Assembly: GCA_945859605.1 (NCBI GenBank)
Contig: OX243818.1
Span: 40,703,596-40,767,595, forward strand
DNA from: Lumbricus rubellus
Lineage: Eukaryota; Annelida; Clitellata; Crassiclitellata; Lumbricidae
Length of the DNA stretch: 64,000 nt
Direction: 5' to 3'
Positions 32,916 to 44,064 of the stretch are shown piece after piece (within the stretch, counting starts at the first letter, position 1; each line of letters starts with the position of its first letter). The position numbers and the translations under genes are program-made. The notes under the pieces were generated by a model. That model saw nothing but the letters and a program-made list of their open reading frames with translations. It was not told the origin of the DNA and made no database searches.

Positions 32916-33107
32916 TTATACCATATATATTCTAACTGTCCCAAGAATACGCTCTCCGCACGAGGGGCAGTGGGTGGCAATGTCTGCACAAGGCTCACAC
33001 ATAATCACATGCGCACAAGGAAGAGATAGTATTTGCACTTGTCTTTCCTTACAGACCTTGCAAATAACAGATTTCTTTAGCTTTTCGTTCTCCGCTTTAA
33101 GTTTCAT
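32916..33107 (-). CDS. RING-finger protein in the Polinton
   Basis: 63 residues. The C3HC4 set is complete: Cys16, Cys19, Cys31, His33, Cys37, Cys40, Cys47 and Cys50 (spacing CxxC…CxH…CxxC…CxxC). The CKERQVQILSLPCAHVIMC style resembles the C-terminal RING of IAP/BIRC E3 ligases. It is the first gene inside the right inverted repeat. It may have been captured from a host or viral IAP-like gene. A short helix precedes the RING; no BIR is seen. Confidence 0.7.
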   Translation of the reverse strand: MKLKAENEKLKKSVICKVCKERQVQILSLPCAHVIMCEPCADIATHCPSCGERILGTVRIYMV

Positions 33108-33324
33108 AGTAGGGCCTACAGTACTTTACAGCGCCTTCGTCATCACTTTGAACACTTTCCTCATCTTCGCTTTGGCACATTATGCATTCGCATTTGTAAT
33201 TTCCACACACATCCATTTCGCATTTACTAATTTTTGGACACATATCGAATGGTGCAGCTCTTTAGTAGAAGGTCAGAATATGTAATGACTGTTTATGAAG
33301 CCGTATGCCACTTATAATACTCTA

Positions 33325-33360
33325 TAAAATATATATTGTGTGTACGTGTGTGTGTGTGTG

Positions 33361-33402
<42 letters not shown>

Positions 33403-33807
33403 TGTGTGTGTGTGTGGGTATGGTGACATTGCATAAGTGCCCATGTCTAGTGTTGTAATGATGGGGCTGGGGAAATTCCACAATTGCACAATACTGATGG
33501 GTATGTGGACATGGCTTCTATGGGTATATGATTACTAAGCGCATGCTGCTGCTGCTGCACAAAGAAGTGGTGGGGGTGGGGTGGGGTGGGGAGGAAAGGG
33601 GAGGGAGGGGTGGGGAGGGGTGGGAGGGGAGGGGTGGGAGGGGTTGAAATACTATACACCCAATTAGTCATACGTTCTGTCGCTCTTATATGATACAGAG
33701 GTTCTGTCACTCTTATATGATACAGAGGTTCTGTCACTCTTATATACAGAGGTTCTGTCACTCTTATACATATACATAGGTTCTGTCACGCCTGTATTTA
33801 CACTACT
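33325..33807. repeat. Polinton right terminal inverted repeat
   Basis: Mirror of the left repeat: (TG)n, GCATGCTGCTGCTGCTG, a G-rich tract, AGAGGTTCTGTCACTCTTAT sub-repeats, ending CACTACT at 33807 before TGAGTG. Confidence 0.9.
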
Positions 33808-36800
33808 TGAGTGTGTTAATTCTAATCTCCCATTTGCTAATTCTGCTGTTGTTGATGATGATGATACTGGACAGTGTATGGATGTTAATACCACTAGATT
33901 TAGAATTTCTTTGCTGGCTGACAATAGTGAATACTATCTGAAACTGTGTGACTTTAATGATGAATGTAGATCTCTATTGATGAATGAGGATCTAGATGCT
34001 GACTATAGCCTTTACAATTCTAGGACTGTGTTTTCAAGTACATATAAAGACGTTACTCAACTTCCTGAATTTTATGCTAGCCTTAATGCTTCTGACCATT
34101 TTTGTTTAACGCATCTAAACTGTCGTGGCATGAATTTAAAGATTCCCGAAATTAATCTCCTTTTGGCCTAATCCAACACATCAGTTCTTGCACTTACTGA
34201 AACCTGGCTTTCTGACGAACTGGCATCTACTATCTCAATCCCGGGATATAACTTTATCCATAAATCCAGGATGGTTGGTATGCGTGGTGGTGTTGGTTTT
34301 TTTATTCGTGCTAACATTGAATTTGAAGTCCTGGAGGCTGACTGGACAAAACCTAAAATGAATTCCTTTGAATGCATGTTTATTAAATTGCCTCAAAATA
34401 AAAAGAAAGACATAATAATTGGCACTGTGTACCGCCCCCCTGGAAATTCGATCTTGGATTTTCTTGAGGATTTTGATGACTCGCTATCGTATTTATCAAA
34501 GTCTACTAACCGTGTTTTTTTAATGGGTGACTTTAATATCGATCTCCTTAGATGTAGTGAACACCTTGGGCAAGATTCTTGCATAATAATTAATGATATT
34601 TCGGATCATCTCCCAGTCCTCCTTCATATTGATCTCTGCCCCCGTCTTCAACCTCTTGCCCCATTTTCACGGGTACGTAAATTTCCTGTGGAAGCCAAAG
34701 AAGCATTTATCAATTCTCTTAACTCTACTGACTGGGCTTTTGTCGATGCTTTATGCCTAACTAGTGGTCCGAATGCAGCATATACTGCTTTCTTCGATAG
34801 GTATAAAATGTTATACGATAAAGCCTTTCCATTGTTAACTGTTAAAACTAAGGGTCGTAACTTCATTAAACAACCTTGTAAAATCTTGTAAGACAAAATC
34901 TAGACTCCATAAGCAGTACTTGTTGAACCCTACAGCTTTAAATAAACAACGATTCACTCAGTATCGTAACAAATTTAAATCGGTTAGAAAAGAATGTGAA
35001 TCACGTTATTACTCTGATTGCTTCCTTCAGTGTGGCAATAATCTTAACCAGACTTGGAAAATAATTAAGCAAATTCTTAATACCAAGGAAGAATCCTGTC
35101 TCCCTGACTCCTTTATTGTTGGATCGGAACTAGTACAGGATCCAGTACTCATTGCTAATTCCTTTAACAGTTATTTTACTACCATAGGCACTTACCTTGC
35201 TGCAAAAATCCCTATAGCCACCACCTCCTTTGAGCACTTTATGCCCACTCCACCAATGTGCTCTTTTGGTATTGCTCCTACCTCTGATCTTGAGATTATT
35301 CAGGTTTCTGGTTTACTGAGAGCCTCATCATCCAGTCCTGATGAAATTAGCCCCTTGATTGCTAAAGCATCTATAAATGCTGTTGCTACCCCTCTTAGTT
35401 CTATAATAAATGCTTCATTCTCTATTGGGTTAGTTCCCAATGAGCTAAAAATTGCTAAAATCACTCCAATCTATAAAACTGGGAATAAGAATATGACTAG
35501 TAATTATCGACCAATATCGGTACTATCTTTTTTTCTAAAATAATTGAAAAACTCATGTCTAATAGGGTAACTGATTATCTTAATAAGTTCAAACTATTAT
35601 CCCCTGCGCAATATGGATTTCAGCATAACCTCTCAACTTATATGGCCTTACTGGACTTGCAATCTAATATTACTGATGCAATGGATGATAAAAAATTCTC
35701 TTTGGGTATCTTTTTTGATCTGTCAAAAGCTTTTGACACCGTTAATCATAAAATTCTGATAAAAAACTTGAATACTATGGTTTTCGAGGTGTTTGTAACT
35801 CCTGGTTTTTAGACTACTTAAGTAACAGAAGCCAATATGTTTACTTTAAGGGTCAAAATCTGTGGCCTTGGATGTTACCTGTGGTGTCCCCCAAGGGTCA
35901 ATACTTGGACCACTTCTTTTCCTCTTATATATAAATGACCTGTCCATGACCTCAACTGTATTTAAATTTATACTATTCGCTGATGACACAAATGTTTTTC
36001 TCTCTCACCATTCCATAGGTCACCTAGTTGATATAGCTAATAATGAGTTATCCTTAATAGAGCAATGGTTTAAAGCTAATAGATTATCCCTTAATATTGA
36101 TAAAACCAACTTCATTTTATTCCACACTAAAAAGAAAATTGACCTTGATGTTAATAGGTCACTTCTAATTAATAATGTCCCTATCACCCAAACAAATTTA
36201 TCTAAATTTCTTGGGGTCATTGTTGATAGCCACCTTACATGGAAGGATCATATTTCATCTATTGTGAAGAAAATTGCTAAAAACATTGGGGTCCTTCACA
36301 GGACTAAACATTGCCTACCTAAATCTGTTCTCTTTAATCTTTATTATACACTTATTTTCTCTTACCTCTCTTATTGTAACATATCTTGGGGTTCTAACTA
36401 TCCCTCTCGACTCAAACCATTGATTATATTGCAAAAACGTGCCATACGATTAATATGTGGTGCTCATTGGAGATCCAGCTCTGCTCCTCTCTATTTAAAC
36501 CATATGTTACTGTCTCTACTAAACATCAATAAGTTCCAAATATGTATGTTTATGCATCGCTACCACCTGTGCTTATTGCCCCACACTTTTAATAATTACT
36601 TTACTACTGGCTCTAAGCTTCACGATCATGCTACTAGGCAATGTAGGCATGCTAGCTGTTACCGCAGTGAATATGCACGCCTAAAAATTAAACAATTCTC
36701 AATAAAATGTTTGGGCCCTAAGATTTGGAACGGCCTTCCGGATCATATATCTACCTTAAAATCCACCAGCCTCCTTAAAATTCGCTTAAAAAACTTTCTC

Positions 36801-37439
36801 GTTGTGAACTGACATCTTTCACTGCCCCTGACTGACACCTACCCATTGACTAAATCTTGGTTACAAGTATATTTTCTCTTATGTAATATTTTTAATTTAG
36901 CTACTCTTATATTATATTTTTAACCACTCGTTGTGGAGTATCACTTATAGCCTGCCTATTGTTTTCTTATATCATGGCTGTCTAGCTTATTATTGTCACA
37001 TTGTGGTCTGTTATACACTAACATTTGATACCACTAGTTGTGGTCATTGCCTATGGTCTGCAACTCTCAACATTCATTCATAATTTGAATTAGCTTTATT
37101 TTGTTATGCTTCATCAATGTACATGAATATGTTCTCTGTTTACACTCTGCTTATCAATGTACATATCTCTCGTTCTCTCTCTACATTAACTCATCTACTT
37201 GATTTTGTTTTGCCTACATTGCTTAATAACAACTACACTCCTCTGTCTGTCACCACCATCTTGATATAACTCCTGTTTGTGGTTGCCCAGGTTTAGCGGG
37301 ATCACTCCCTTTCTGGGTGACCCTTTCTTAGTGATCTTTTAACTAATAGATGATAATAACTTGTATGCTCATTATTACTGCACACTCTTACTTCATATAT
37401 ATTTTGCTGTTATGATTTGTGGATCCTATGAATAAACAA

Positions 37440-37460
37440 GATTTGATTTGATTTGATTTG
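37440..37460 (+). repeat. (GATTT)n LINE 3' tail
   Basis: Four GATTT units directly before the ACTAAAAC duplication, marking the 3' end of the nested LINE. AATAAA occurs shortly upstream at about 37430. Confidence 0.8.
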
Positions 37461-37468
37461 ACTAAAAC

Positions 37469-37840
37469 AGGGCCTTTTACCAGACATTCGTGACATTACC
37501 GATGAGGATTTTATCTTCCAGCAGGATAGCGCCCCTGCGCACAGGGCACGGGACACTGTTGCGTTACTGGAAACTGAAACACCTGATTTCATCCCGCCTA
37601 CTTTGTGGCCACCCAACAGCCCTGATTTAAATCCAGTGGACTATAAGATATGGAGTGTCATGCAAGAGAAGCTAGGTCTACAGATCTCGAATATGTTATG
37701 TCAGTGAGTTGCGAAGTCGAATTGTGGAGGCATGGGACGAGATGGATCAGCGCATCATTGATGAATCAGTCAAACAGTGGCGTACTCGTCTTCGCGCATG
37801 CGTCGCTGCCAAAGGGGGGGGGTCAATTTGAACATAAACT
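37469..37840 (+). pseudogene. mariner transposase, second half
   Basis: Continues the frame from 21780: QGLLPDIRDI then DEDFIFQQDSAPAHRARDT, with the second catalytic Asp, and WPPNSPDLNPVDYKIW with the third acidic residue region. After a one-base shift near 37670 follows RIVEAWDEMDQRIIDESVKQ and a GGQFEH end. It is the C-terminal half of an IS630/Tc1-mariner enzyme. Confidence 0.8.
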
Positions 37841-38011
37841 TTAACTTTCCGAATGTTTAGAAATAACTCCTCTGTCTTCCTTTAAAATTTCTTTCACATA
37901 GCATGACATTTGACGGAGTTACAGTGAAATATGGAGGGGGATGGTTTTTTATGAATCACCGTGTATATGTCATTTATAGATGATATATATGATATCTCAT
38001 ATATCATATAT

Positions 38012-38950
38012 ATCTTAGGAGCTCCTTGGGCCTTCACAAACTAATGTCCGCTCCCACCGGACATATGAGTTAAGCCGGTTTTATTAATGTCCGCTGTGAG
38101 CGGCCTCATGAGTGGTAAAGGTTAAAGGAATGTTTAGAACTGCACAACTCCTTCTTTCCCTTCCCATCCTAAATGGTAAATTACTTCCAGTCGCTGGACA
38201 ATGACCGTTTTGATAGTTTTAACTGTACAGAAGTGCTTCTACAACTTCACAAATCTATTTGGAGCTACACATATTGTGTACAACTACACGTTCATATTTA
38301 ACAGGTATACATTTTAGCCCAAAATTAATGTAATTGGAAACAGTAATGTTTACTTCTCTTATTTTGGAGTAATTGTATTGCATTGTATGTATGAATTTGT
38401 AAAACCCTCATCACAGTGCACAGCAATCAAGTGCGAAAAATATCCAGAGAGAAGAAAGGTGTTTTGAGACAGCGAAGAGATTGTGCTTTGGTTGCCAACA
38501 ATTATTATTATCACTGCCACCGTCGCTGCTTCCAATATGAACCGTTGTTAAATCTTAAGAGGTTTGCGCCTGCGTGACTTTTGGACGGACTCCAGTCACT
38601 GCTCAACGTCATGACGAGGATCGTTTGCAACATGAGGAAATTATAACGACGTCACGTGATATCAGTAGATGTCTTTTGCGGCGGCTACAGCATTGAACCA
38701 GTTATATGGTCAAAAAAATCAGTTGAATCATATAACTGGTCCAAAAATCAGTTGAACCATATATGCGCTGATGAATGTTGTAAGCGGTTCATTATAACCA
38801 CGTGCACGAAGCTTTAACCGCATGCCACATATCACGGAGCCAAACCACCTCAAGCGCGCCTTTGACTCATCATCGGGGTCCACGAACCTATACGGTGTAT
38901 TGAGTGGCGCTTTACTGCAACGAGCGTTTTAAAAAGTTTTTTCTTGTGTA
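38012..38950. other. No recognised gene
   Basis: Unique sequence. AATGTCCGCTCCCACCGGAC and AATGTCCGCTGTGAGCGG at about 38042-38105 are two related short palindromic motifs. AACCAGTTATATGGTC and its inverse occur near 38696-38735, a small hairpin. Confidence 0.3.
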
Positions 38951-39950
38951 CACCGTGAGGCATAAAAAAGGAAGCCCCTAGAAAAATCGTTATTATTTTA
39001 ACAATTTTCGCACAATGTCAATGAAATTCAGGAAAATTATAGCTAAGTAGCAAGCAATGTCAAAACATTAAAGTTTTTACAATTTACTGTCCGCATTTAG
39101 CTTCTACGCATGCGCAAAGTCTCTTGCGTCATTCACGCACCGCCGAGTCAATAATTCGCTGGTCAAGATCGTTACAAGCTTGCAGTCACCTTTTTTGCGT
39201 CGCTACCCAGCCTGCCTAGTGCATTTCATCTGGTTCACGGACGAAAAATTATTCACAGTTGCTTCTCGTAGCAATACTCAAAATGTAGCTGCCTATTGCA
39301 GCCGACCACCTTTCACGCACACGTCCGACGTTTAGCAAATCTCTGATGGTGTCGGTCGGTGTTTCTTCTCTGGGGCGCACGTCAATTCACTTTGTTGAAC
39401 AGGGGGTAAAAATCAACGGCAAATACTAGGCATACAGAGACGTTTTATTCTTGTGAGGTATAGGCTACCTGAAATTCGAGAACTCTCTGAATTTTACATT
39501 TTCCTGCAATATGGTTTCCAGCGCATAAAGTTCGAGAAACGGTTGCACTTCTGACGAATGAAACTGCTGACTTCGTAATTTCTACATTACGGCCCCTTAA
39601 CAGCACAAACCTGAATATCGTCGATTATAAAATACGGGGGATGCATGCATGAGATACCGGTAGTGTACAAAACAAAAGTTCATGATGTTGAAGATCTTCG
39701 TAAGCGCTGCGAATCATGCAAACCTGGAACGATCTTGACCAGCGAATTATTGACTCGGCGGTGCGTGAATAGCACAAGCGACTTCGCGCATGCGTAGAAG
39801 CTAAAGGCGGACAGTAAATTGTAAGAACTTTAATTGGTTTACATTGTTTGATATTTGGCTATAATTTTCCTGAATTTCATTGACATTGTGTGAAAATTGT
39901 TAAAATAATAACGACTTTTCTTGGGGCTTCCTTTTTTATGCCTCACGGTG
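38951..39950. mobile_element. Palindromic mariner derivative
   Basis: TA flanks both sides (38949-38950 and 39951-39952). The inverted ends CACCGTGAGGCATAAAAAAG extend inwards for about 230 bp at high identity. Both arms carry the C-terminal coding part of a transposase (for example CGCATGCG near 39108 and 39789). The middle keeps degenerate catalytic blocks: FTDEKLFTVAS near 39235 and KINGKY near 39413. It is related to, but distinct from, the mariner at 21188. Confidence 0.8.
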
Positions 39951-40012
39951 TATATAAAATGAATGAAAATATTTTCTCGCAACAGCTTTAAGACGTGTCA
40001 CGTCAATATAAA

Positions 40013-42031
40013 ATGGAATACTCGAAGAAAACTGTTATTGAATTAAGAAAAATCGCCCAGCAGAGCGGCTTGGTTGGGTATACGGGTCTGTGGCAAGCGG
40101 AACTCGTTGCATTCGTATCGTCGAGGCTTGCGTTTGAACGTGAAAGTAATCTGTTAGACGCTGCGGTTCCAGACATTGAGGTTCCAACGCTTATCCCAGG
40201 TAAGTATACGCCCCCGTCTAATAAGACGTCTAGTAAGGTCGAATATTAATTCTTTTTCGGATTGGTTGATTAGTTACGTGCCTCCACAAACAAAAGAGAC
40301 AGTTAACGATAAATTAGAATCGTTGAAGTCGAGGGTTTCAAGTATTTTTTAGTAAAATTAATAAAAATAGGTTCGAACTTCGTGAGACCGCGACAGCCAT
40401 TAAAGCAGCGGTTCTCAACCCTTTTAGTGCGGTGACCCTTGGTGACATCTTGAAGGTTGTGACAACAAAATTGGCTGAGTCACTGATTTTTTACCATTGT
40501 CCATTTTATGCATTTCGCTTTATAATTCGAAAACTGCTTTTGGCAATTCTGTGTGGTTTCCTGGCTCTTGCAATTCTGAGGGCTACCTACGGTATTCGGT
40601 AATCTCACGTTGAAATTCATTCCGAAATGTCATAAGTCTATTCAGCAGGGGGGCGGGCTTGACAGTGGGAGGGATGTGCCAACTCCCCCATTGCCAAATT
40701 TTTAAAACATTTCAGACTGCAAAGCTATGGTAGCATTCTAAGCTGTCACTTAAACGAAACTGCTAATCATTTCAGTGCTGAAAGTCATGGTTAAGGTCCT
40801 CCCAACTGTTTATATAATTTGTTTGCGCACTTTTAGCTCAATTGCAACATTTTGAGCTGCCATTTTAACAAAGTTAGCCTACTTGTGATTTAAGACAATT
40901 GCTTTTTTTCGGTGCTCGGAAACGTAGTTTAAGACTCCAATAAAATATTCCCACCAGATTGTTAGAGTTTCTTAATTTGCACACAGCAATAATATTATGA
41001 TAACATTTTAAGCTGTCATCTAAAAAGTGCTCATTTGTGATAAGTAGCGTACAACACTAGAAATTTATAATGATATTCATTAAATATTTATGAAATATTG
41101 GGGACTCAAGCACCTCGGTCCCCTCACCACAAATGTCGAGGGACCGTTCCTCTGTCACCCAAAGCTTCCGCCCATGTAGGCCTTAGGGCTTAGGCCTATA
41201 ATAGATCTCACTAGCTGAAAGCCTAGATTTTTTGAGCAAACTGAATGTTGTTTAATTTTTTACAGAAGAATATCTAAATTTAAATTTAAACTAGATTGGC
41301 AAAAATTAAGTTAGTTGTGACACTCTAACGAATAAATCATAGCCAAAGTATAAGAAAAACTGTATTAAGCTGCTATAGTGTAGCAGATAGTGTTGAAATT
41401 TCTATTAGGCTACATCTTTTACAAGTTTCTTTTGGGTCCAGGCGACCCCCGTCAAATCGCCAGGCGACCCCCGAAGGGGTCGCGACCCACAGGTTGAGAA
41501 CCGCTGCATTAAAGAATTTACTAAAAGATACACAATCGATGGTACTAGTGGAATCGATGCCGCGTCTTTTCTCAATGCTGTAAGGCCGCAGATAGTCAGT
41601 CTGTTAGCGAAAAATCGCGGGGTAAAAGTTCAATTCAATCTTAATTGCGTAATGCAGAAAGTAGATATTAAATCCGGAGAAGTAGTAGCGGCTGAACCTA
41701 ATTTTAAATCAATAAATGAGATCATTTTAGACGCAACCGATGTGAGCAAAATATATAGCAACGCGAAAGATAAATGTTGGGGTCTATGGCGAGTTTTCAG
41801 ATGCGAGGTAGTAATTGTAGGTTTAAAACCGTTTTGAAGTTGGATATCAATACAGTGGTATATAAACGATTGAAAGGTAGTTCTTATATTTCACTTCCTG
41901 TGTATTTAGCTAACAAAAAGGCTATTATTATCATAAAAAACGACGACGATGAATGTTTTAAATGGTGTATTACTAGAGCGTTGAACCCAATTGATGGCAA
42001 CCCGGAGAGAATCACGAGAGATCTAAAAGAA
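40013..42031 (+). pseudogene. Second Polinton remnant: SAP/Rho-N-like domain and PolB N-terminus
   Basis: From ATG 40013 the frame gives KKTVIELRKIAQQSGLVGYT, a SAP/Rho-N-like helix motif. After the hAT at 40406-41506, in frame across the duplication, come EFTKRYTIDGTSGIDAASFL and a segment ending in a frameshift near 41770. The other frame continues LKLDINTVVYKRLKGSSYIS, ANKKAIIIIKNDDDECFKWC and ALNPIDGNPERITRDLK. The ECFKWC…LNP…NPERI pattern is characteristic of the N-terminal part of Polinton protein-primed DNA polymerase B. The polymerase core is missing because a foldback element begins at 42032. This element is separate from the one at 25028. Confidence 0.7.
40406..41506. mobile_element. 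hAT MITE inside the Polinton remnant
   Basis: Exact duplication CATTAAAG at 40398-40405 and 41507-41514. Ends CAGCGGTTCTCAACCC and GGTTGAGAACCGCTG are inverted, the widespread CAGNGGTTCTCAACC hAT terminus. 1101 bp, no transposase. Confidence 0.9.
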
Positions 42032-42641
42032 GGTTCCACGACAACTGGTCTACCGACAACTCGTCTAACGACAACTCGTCTCCGGACAATTGGTCTAACG
42101 ACAACTGGTCTACTGACGAATAGTATTGATGAAATAAAAGCTGGATTTACGAAAACGTGTTTTTTGCTTAAATGGAAGCTGGATTGATGATTTTCATTCA
42201 TGTATTCCAACATGCACCCATTTCTACGTCAAATCTAAAAATACCTTCATCCAGCTTCTATTTCTCGCCTGTTATTTTAGTCAATCCAGCTTCTATTTCA
42301 TATATAAAAATACCCTCATCCAGCTTCCATTACTTAAGCGGTTTTTTTATCAATCTTGCTTCCATTTCAGATCTAGAAATACCTTCATCCAGCTTTTATT
42401 TATCATGCGTTATTTTCGTCAATCCAGCTTCTATTTCACCTGTAAGAGAACCATCATCCAGATTCCATTTCTCTTGCGTTTTTTCATCAATCCAACCTTC
42501 ATTTCACCTCCAAAAACTATCATCCAGCTTCCATTTCTCAAGCGCTGGATAAGTTGTCAGTAGACCAATTGTCGTTAGACGAATTGTCCGGAGACCACTT
42601 GTCGTTAGACGAGTTGTCGTTAGACGAGTTGTCGTGACACC
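42032..42641. mobile_element. Foldback element FB-1 with tandem-repeat ends
   Basis: The arms at 42032-42115 and 42549-42641 are inverted and consist of repeated GACAACTGGTCTAC-like 14-mers, starting GGTTCCACGACAACTGG and ending CGACAACT-complement then GTGACACC. The interior holds GGAAGCTGGATTGATGA once (42173-42190), then about nine spaced ATCCAGCTTCTATTTC units on the other strand with a period near 42 bp. The same design is at 59767-60402. No duplication is visible here. Confidence 0.75.
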
Positions 42642-43364
42642 ATTTTATTCAGTCTCATCTCAAATAATTGTTATCAGACAGCCTTGAAATTGCCAGATGA
42701 TCAATATTGTTACTATTTTTAAAAAACGAAACAGGGTACCAGCGTAGCTGCACGTCACTGTGAAGTCACTTAGCAAGATGACAATCAAGCTGGTAAAAAT
42801 TAATAAGGAATCTGCCAGATTTATAATTTTGCTATTAAGGCAATGAAATTCAACTTCAAAATAAATAAAAATGGCCAAGGTGTCAATGACAGAGAATTTT
42901 TTTTAGGCCTATTTAGATACCTCTTGAGCAAGATGCTGGAAATAAAAGGCTATGAGCAACGTTTACTCTCATAAACAGTGAGAGCGCAAAAATTAAGAGT
43001 TAAGCTGAGATTTAAGAGATTTGCCATGAATGAAAGAAGTTCGGCTCAATGTCGATTGTTCTGATTTCATTGAGAAAGCCAACTCTCGCGATTTTCACCC
43101 GATGGATTGATAATCAATTGCGGAGAGCTTTGCCAAAGAAATATCACAATCATCAACCAAAACCAAGAGCGGTAAGAGAATTGATGAGCGCATTAGAGTT
43201 GATATAGAAAGATTTGTCTTTGGAGCGCATCAGCGGGCCATCAAGAACTTTGCAAAGAGACTCAAAATAAGTATTGGCACTGGTGGTGGGCACATTGAAC
43301 ACAAGTTGTGAAGCACTACCAAGTTCATTTGACAACAGTTATTTAAGATGAGACTGAATAAAAT
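42642..43364. mobile_element. Inverted-repeat element with Tc1/mariner C-terminal fragment
   Basis: TTTTATTCAGTCTCATCTCA (about 42643) and its near-perfect inverse at about 43340-43364 form 35-bp arms. Near the right arm a + frame reads RAIKNFAKRLKISIGTGGGH then IEHKL, the typical end of a Tc1/mariner transposase. Further right, GGGTCTTTTTTGGCCCACCC then TGTATA (43566-43591) resembles a mariner end. Confidence 0.5.
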
Positions 43365-43649
43365 TGTTTTGTCACTTTTTGTTGAGTTACGTTTTTGAAT
43401 CGTCAAACAAGGTGGATGGCCTCGCTAAAGGTAGTGTAGCTTTTTGTGTCTTAAATATTTCGATGATAGCTGGCTATCATGTGTAAATGTATATAATTGT
43501 CTTTAAGCCTGCAAAAGTTTGTTTCGAAACTCGTACTTCTGGCCAAGATATTGGCAAAAAGCTAGGGGTCTTTTTTGGCCCACCCTGTATAATACAGCAC
43601 TTCTTCCCGGCATGTGGTACAGCCTGACATTTTGATTAGTATCCCAAAT

Positions 43650-44060
43650 CCAAGTTAAAAAAGACTGGAGACAGCACTCCATAGATGGCTGAGGAGGATT
43701 CTACATTACATTCATCGTGTCGGGACAAGCCAGCAAAACAAAATCGTAAGAGAAGAGACAGGGCAGGATGATAACATGGAAAGCTTCCTTAGAAAGAGAA
43801 GATTGAGATGGATGGGGCATGATGTTTGTGTGTACAAGGATCGAAGAGCCAAGCAGGTGATGTCTTTAATTTCGGAAGTAGACGGAAGAGAGGAACTTCA
43901 CGAAAGAACTGGAAGGACACCATTAAAGATGACTTGGGATGTCTGCCGATATCATGGGAGGAGGCTGAAGAACTGGTGATGGACACTGGACAGGGACGAG
44001 TGGAGGAGATGCGTTGCCCCATGAGCAGACCTGCACACACGCACTAATTTCTAAGTAAGT
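43650..44060 (+). pseudogene. LINE (RTE-like) C-terminal tail with TAAG repeat end
   Basis: Frames read RRLRWMGHDVCVYKDRRAKQ, then GRRKRGTSRKNWKDTIKDDL and SWEEAEELVMDTGQGRVEEM. These are the closing domain of RTE-type LINE polyproteins. The 3' end is TAAGTAAGTAAG at 44053-44064, a microsatellite tail. 5'-truncated with one frameshift. Confidence 0.75.
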
Positions 44061-44064
44061 AAGT

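Larger units (their letters stand above)
25028..33807 (-). mobile_element. Polinton/Maverick element, polymerase-less
   Basis: The element starts AGTAGTGTAAATACA and ends with the inverted TGTATTTACACTACT, between 6-bp duplications TGAGTG at 25022-25027 and 33808-33813. AG…CT ends with 6-bp duplications are the Polinton hallmark. The terminal inverted repeats are about 450-480 bp (25028 to about 25483, and about 33325 to 33807). Each contains AGAGTGACAGAACCTCTGTA sub-repeats, a CCCACCCC tract, CAGCAGCAGCAGCATGCGC and a (CA)n/(TG)n run. At 8.8 kb it is shorter than typical 15-20 kb members and lacks PolB. All genes are on the minus strand. Confidence 0.92.
24294..36812 (+). pseudogene. LINE ORF2: PHD finger, endonuclease, reverse transcriptase (interrupted)
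   Basis: Three pieces, 24294-24443, 24978-25027 and 33814-36812, are collinear once the two insertions and one copy of each duplication are ignored. The first two junctions are in frame. An N-terminal PHD-like zinc finger (CFKCGC … CAVC … FHVQC … WCCYEC) spans both insertion sites. Then comes an AP-type endonuclease (LALTETWL, GGVGFFI, YRPPG, MGDFNIDLL, SDHLPV; about 34170-34640). The reverse transcriptase follows (NYRPISVLS, FDLSKAFDTVNH, GVPQGSILGPLLFLLYINDL, LFADDTNVF; about 35300-36300), then the C-terminal LKIRLKNFL region. A stop at about 34169, a deletion near 34565, and stops or shifts near 34890, 35543 and 35812 make it dead. Confidence 0.85.
21781..37460 (+). mobile_element. CR1/L2-like LINE inserted in the mariner, itself heavily nested
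   Basis: An exact 8-bp duplication ACTAAAAC flanks it (21773-21780 and 37461-37468). The 5' end GCACCCAAAAGATGGTGGC starts a short 5' UTR. ORF1 (21887-22774), a minisatellite, ORF2 (from 24294) and a (GATTT)n 3' tail at 37440-37460 follow. Without the inner truncated LINE and the Polinton it would be about 6.4 kb, so it was a full-length copy. Microsatellite 3' tails instead of poly(A) are normal for the CR1/L2 group. Confidence 0.9.
21188..37963 (+). mobile_element. mariner-type transposon, split by a nested LINE
   Basis: Ends CACGGTGATTCATAAAAAAC (21188) and its inverted counterpart ending at 37963 are matched for 29 bp. The flanks are TA at 21186-21187 and 37964-37965. Removing the nested LINE leaves about 1.09 kb, short for a mariner because the N-terminal DNA-binding half of the transposase is missing. 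It also holds a 75-bp TTAA MITE at 21259-21333. Confidence 0.9.
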
